From: Clostridiales bacterium UBA8960
Lineage (GTDB): Bacteria > Bacillota > Clostridia > Peptostreptococcales > Acidaminobacteraceae
NCBI GenBank assembly: GCA_003482695.1
Contig: DMYC01000025.1
Span: 1 to 8,370 of the forward strand
Length of the DNA: 8,370 bases
Reading direction: 5' to 3'
How positions within the stretch are numbered: position 1 is the stretch's first letter; each line of letters opens with the position of its first letter. The notes under the pieces are model-generated. The model searched no databases, had not been told where the DNA came from, and was given only the letters and a program-made list of their open reading frames with translations. Position numbers and translations under genes: made by a program. Below, one piece after another: positions 6,887 through 8,370 of this stretch.

Positions 6887-6895
6887 AATTCTATT

Positions 6896-6901
6896 GGGGG
6901 A
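6896..6901 (+). promoter_or_regulatory. Ribosome binding site that fixes the argR start
   Basis: GGGGGA is the only purine-rich site before argR. It lies at good spacing from the ATG at 6908 but directly abuts the in-frame ATG at 6902, so 6908 is preferred. It is an unusual all-G core compared with the GGAGG sites elsewhere in the window. Confidence 0.65.
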
Positions 6902-6907
6902 ATGATT

Positions 6908-7357
6908 ATGAAGTATTCAAGACATACGAAAATATTCGAAATCATCGAGAGCAAAGACATCGAGACTCAAGACGAGTTGGCATCGGAATTAAGAGCAGCT
7001 GGTTTTCAAGTGACACAAGCGACCGTATCGCGTGACATCAAAGAAATGCGACTAATAAAAGTACTCACAAAAGAGGGGCGTTATAAGTATGCTTCTATTC
7101 GTGAAAAAGAGGGTGTCGTCAATGAACGGTTTCTGAAAATATTCAGAAATTCAGTGACTTCGCTTGATTTTGCAGGTAACATCATCGTTATTAAAACACT
7201 CGTCGGTTCTGCAAGTGCGGCGGCTGTGTCTATTGATGCGCTCAATTTGAAGAATATTGTTGGCAGCATCGCAGGTGATGATACTATTTTTTTACTCGTA
7301 AAGGAGCAAGAACTCGTCCCAGATATAATTAAGCAATTTAAGGAATTGTTGGTATAA
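6908..7357 (+). CDS. argR: Arginine repressor ArgR/AhrC
   Basis: This is a hexameric, arginine-responsive DNA-binding regulator of arginine biosynthesis and catabolism. The N-terminal winged helix-turn-helix covers about residues 3-65, with the recognition segment QATVSRDIKEM (37-47). The C-terminal oligomerisation and arginine-binding domain covers about 78-149, with LVGSASAAAVSIDAL (98-112) and GSIAGDDTIFLL (119-130), including the Asp pair that contacts arginine. Starting at 6908 gives 149 residues, the normal family length. ATG 6902 would add two residues. A GTG at 6854 would add 18, but it lies upstream of the predicted promoter's -10 box and so would not be on the mRNA. It is followed by recN after 21 nt, a conserved Firmicutes pairing. 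Autoregulation is plausible, but no convincing ARG box is seen. Confidence 0.95.
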   Translation: MKYSRHTKIFEIIESKDIETQDELASELRAAGFQVTQATVSRDIKEMRLIKVLTKEGRYKYASIREKEGVVNERFLKIFRNSVTSLDFAGNIIVIKTLVGSASAAAVSIDALNLKNIVGSIAGDDTIFLLVKEQELVPDIIKQFKELLV

Positions 7358-7360
7358 CCC

Positions 7361-7410
7361 ATAAAATCCGGAGGTCCTATGATTTTTGAGCTGAGTATAA
7401 AGGATTTTAT
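7361..7410 (+). repeat. 9-bp inverted repeat enclosing the recN ribosome binding site and start
   Basis: ATAAAATCC (7361-7369) is perfectly complementary to GGATTTTAT (7402-7410). The 32-nt loop between them holds GGAGGT (7370-7375) and the recN ATG (7379). The stem is AT-rich with a long loop, so its stability is modest. A repeat of this size somewhere in the window could arise by chance; the location is what makes it notable. Confidence 0.35.
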
Positions 7411-8370
7411 TCTAATAAATGACGTGAAAATCAAGTTTGATGAAGGTTTAAATATCATGACCGGCGAAACAGGTGCAGGCAAATCTATGGTGCTTGGTTC
7501 GATTGACATGGTGCTTGGCGCACAAGCTAATAAAGACAGTGTTAGATTAGGTGCTGAAAAAGCCAGTATAAAAGCGAGTTTTCAGAGCACGGATGCGCTT
7601 AATGACATTTTGAAAGACCAAGATATCCCCACAGATGACGAGGTAATCATTCTTTCAAGAGAAATTCAGGCAAAAGGCAAAAGTTATTCTAGAATAAATG
7701 GACAAATCGTGACTTTAAACCAACTTAAAAAAATAACGGATCAACTGTTGAGTGTTCATGGACAAAATGAGCATCAAAGATTGCTTTTCAAAGAGTATCA
7801 AATGGAAATATTGGACGCTTTTGGTGGAGAATCTCTCTTGAAGGCAAGGGATAAAGTGTCTGAGCTATATTTACTTATCGCAGAAGTTAAACTAGAACTT
7901 CAAAAACTAACCGCAAAAAATACCGATCGTGCAAAACAGTTGGATTTTTTAAATTTTCAAATTCAAGAAATTGAACAAGGCAAGTTGAAACTCGATGAAG
8001 ATATTCTTCTCGAAAAAGAATTCGAGTATTTATCTCATTTGGAAGCGATTAAAGAGTCTGTTGAAAAAGCGGTCAATTGGATGAGTGGTGACTTTGGAGA
8101 TGGTGCACTAAATGCACTTTCTGAAGTTAACGGACAACTAAGAAAAGTGGAAGACTATAGTGAAGATCTGAAAAACTTGTCATTGAGGTTCAAGGAGCTG
8201 TTTTATATGATGGATGATCTTTCTAAAGATGCTGGAAGATACCATGAAAAGCTGGAGACAGACCCCGAAAAATTCTTGACGATAGAAAGACGACTGGATG
8301 AGATCAATCATCTTAAGTCCAAATACGGAAAGCGCATTTCAGATGTAATGGACTATTTAAGCAAGATAAA
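7379..8370 (+). CDS. recN: DNA repair protein RecN, N-terminal part (gene continues off the right edge)
   Basis: RecN is an SMC-like ATPase recruited to double-strand breaks in the nucleoid during recombinational repair. The frame is open from ATG 7379 to the window edge, giving 330 complete codons of an expected 550-570. The N terminus MIFELSIKDFILINDVKIKF is the usual RecN beginning. Walker A GETGAGKS spans residues 29-36. SREIQAKGKSYSRINGQ (93-109) and the characteristic HGQNEHQRLL (127-136) follow. From about residue 150 the protein is charged and heptad-like, fitting the coiled-coil arm. The ABC signature, Walker B and C-terminal head lie outside the window. GGAGGT at 7370-7375 is a strong but closely spaced ribosome binding site. 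Co-transcription with argR is likely. I saw no LexA-type GAACN4GTTC site nearby. Confidence 0.95.
   Translation, partial: MIFELSIKDFILINDVKIKFDEGLNIMTGETGAGKSMVLGSIDMVLGAQANKDSVRLGAEKASIKASFQSTDALNDILKDQDIPTDDEVIILSREIQAKGKSYSRINGQIVTLNQLKKITDQLLSVHGQNEHQRLLFKEYQMEILDAFGGESLLKARDKVSELYLLIAEVKLELQKLTAKNTDRAKQLDFLNFQIQEIEQGKLKLDEDILLEKEFEYLSHLEAIKESVEKAVNWMSGDFGDGALNALSEVNGQLRKVEDYSEDLKNLSLRFKELFYMMDDLSKDAGRYHEKLETDPEKFLTIERRLDEINHLKSKYGKRISDVMDYLSKI

Noticed and set aside
6854..6907. Upstream GTG (6854) or ATG (6902) as the argR start
   Set aside because: The GTG start would put the predicted promoter inside the coding region and give an overlong protein. The ATG at 6902 directly abuts the ribosome binding site. 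The 149-residue form from 6908 fits the family.
6909..6919. TGAAGTATTCA as an ARG box
   Set aside because: It is palindromic, but at 11 bp the half-sites are 3 bp too close for the 14-bp ArgR pattern, and it lies within the argR coding start.
7081..7509. A 142-codon open frame on the minus strand across the argR-recN junction
   Set aside because: It lies opposite two well-supported genes, has no recognisable family motif, and is rich in Ser/Thr/Ile as expected of a shadow frame.

Overview
The window is a stretch of conserved housekeeping chromosome from a low-to-moderate GC Gram-positive bacterium (roughly 40% GC by eye). It is most likely a member of the Clostridia. The evidence is the gene order (TsaD-like, xseA, xseB, ispA, divergent-PAP2, dxs, tlyA ... 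argR, recN), strong GGAGG-type ribosome binding sites, and short overlaps or gaps between genes. All genes are on the + strand. No RNA gene, insertion sequence, CRISPR array or prophage is visible, and no stretch of 300 bases lacks a gene. I cannot assign a genus from sequence alone.

Layout: (1) 1-279 is the 3' end of a TsaD/Kae1-family paralog. (2) 273-1720 holds xseA and xseB, the two subunits of exonuclease VII. (3) 1707-4960 is an isoprenoid block: ispA (farnesyl diphosphate synthase type), a divergent PAP2 membrane protein, and dxs (first enzyme of the MEP pathway). (4) 4953-5759 is tlyA, an rRNA 2'-O-methyltransferase. (5) 5777-6843 is a pair of short chromate-transporter-family (CHR) membrane proteins, joined by a 4-nt ATGA overlap. 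(6) After a 64-nt gap with a near-consensus vegetative promoter come argR (arginine repressor) and the 5' part of recN (DNA repair), which runs off the right edge.

Genes 1 to 5 are so tightly packed (overlaps of 7, 14, 8 and 4 nt; gaps of 11 to 24 nt) that they are probably one transcription unit entering from the left. The argR promoter then restarts transcription for argR-recN. No convincing terminator separates the two units. DXS and IspA supply isoprenoid precursors at the start and middle of the route to undecaprenyl phosphate and quinone-type lipids. The PAP2-like protein between them is a reasonable but unproven candidate for a polyprenyl-phosphate phosphatase step.

Most of the window is ordinary. 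The parts most worth a second look are these: the CHR pair sits between tlyA and argR, where many Clostridia carry an NAD kinase gene; the loop charges of the two CHR proteins alternate in opposite phase, which predicts opposite membrane orientation; the argR promoter has a very short leader; and a 9-bp perfect inverted repeat encloses the recN ribosome binding site and start codon. I found no clear sign of an undescribed multi-gene system.
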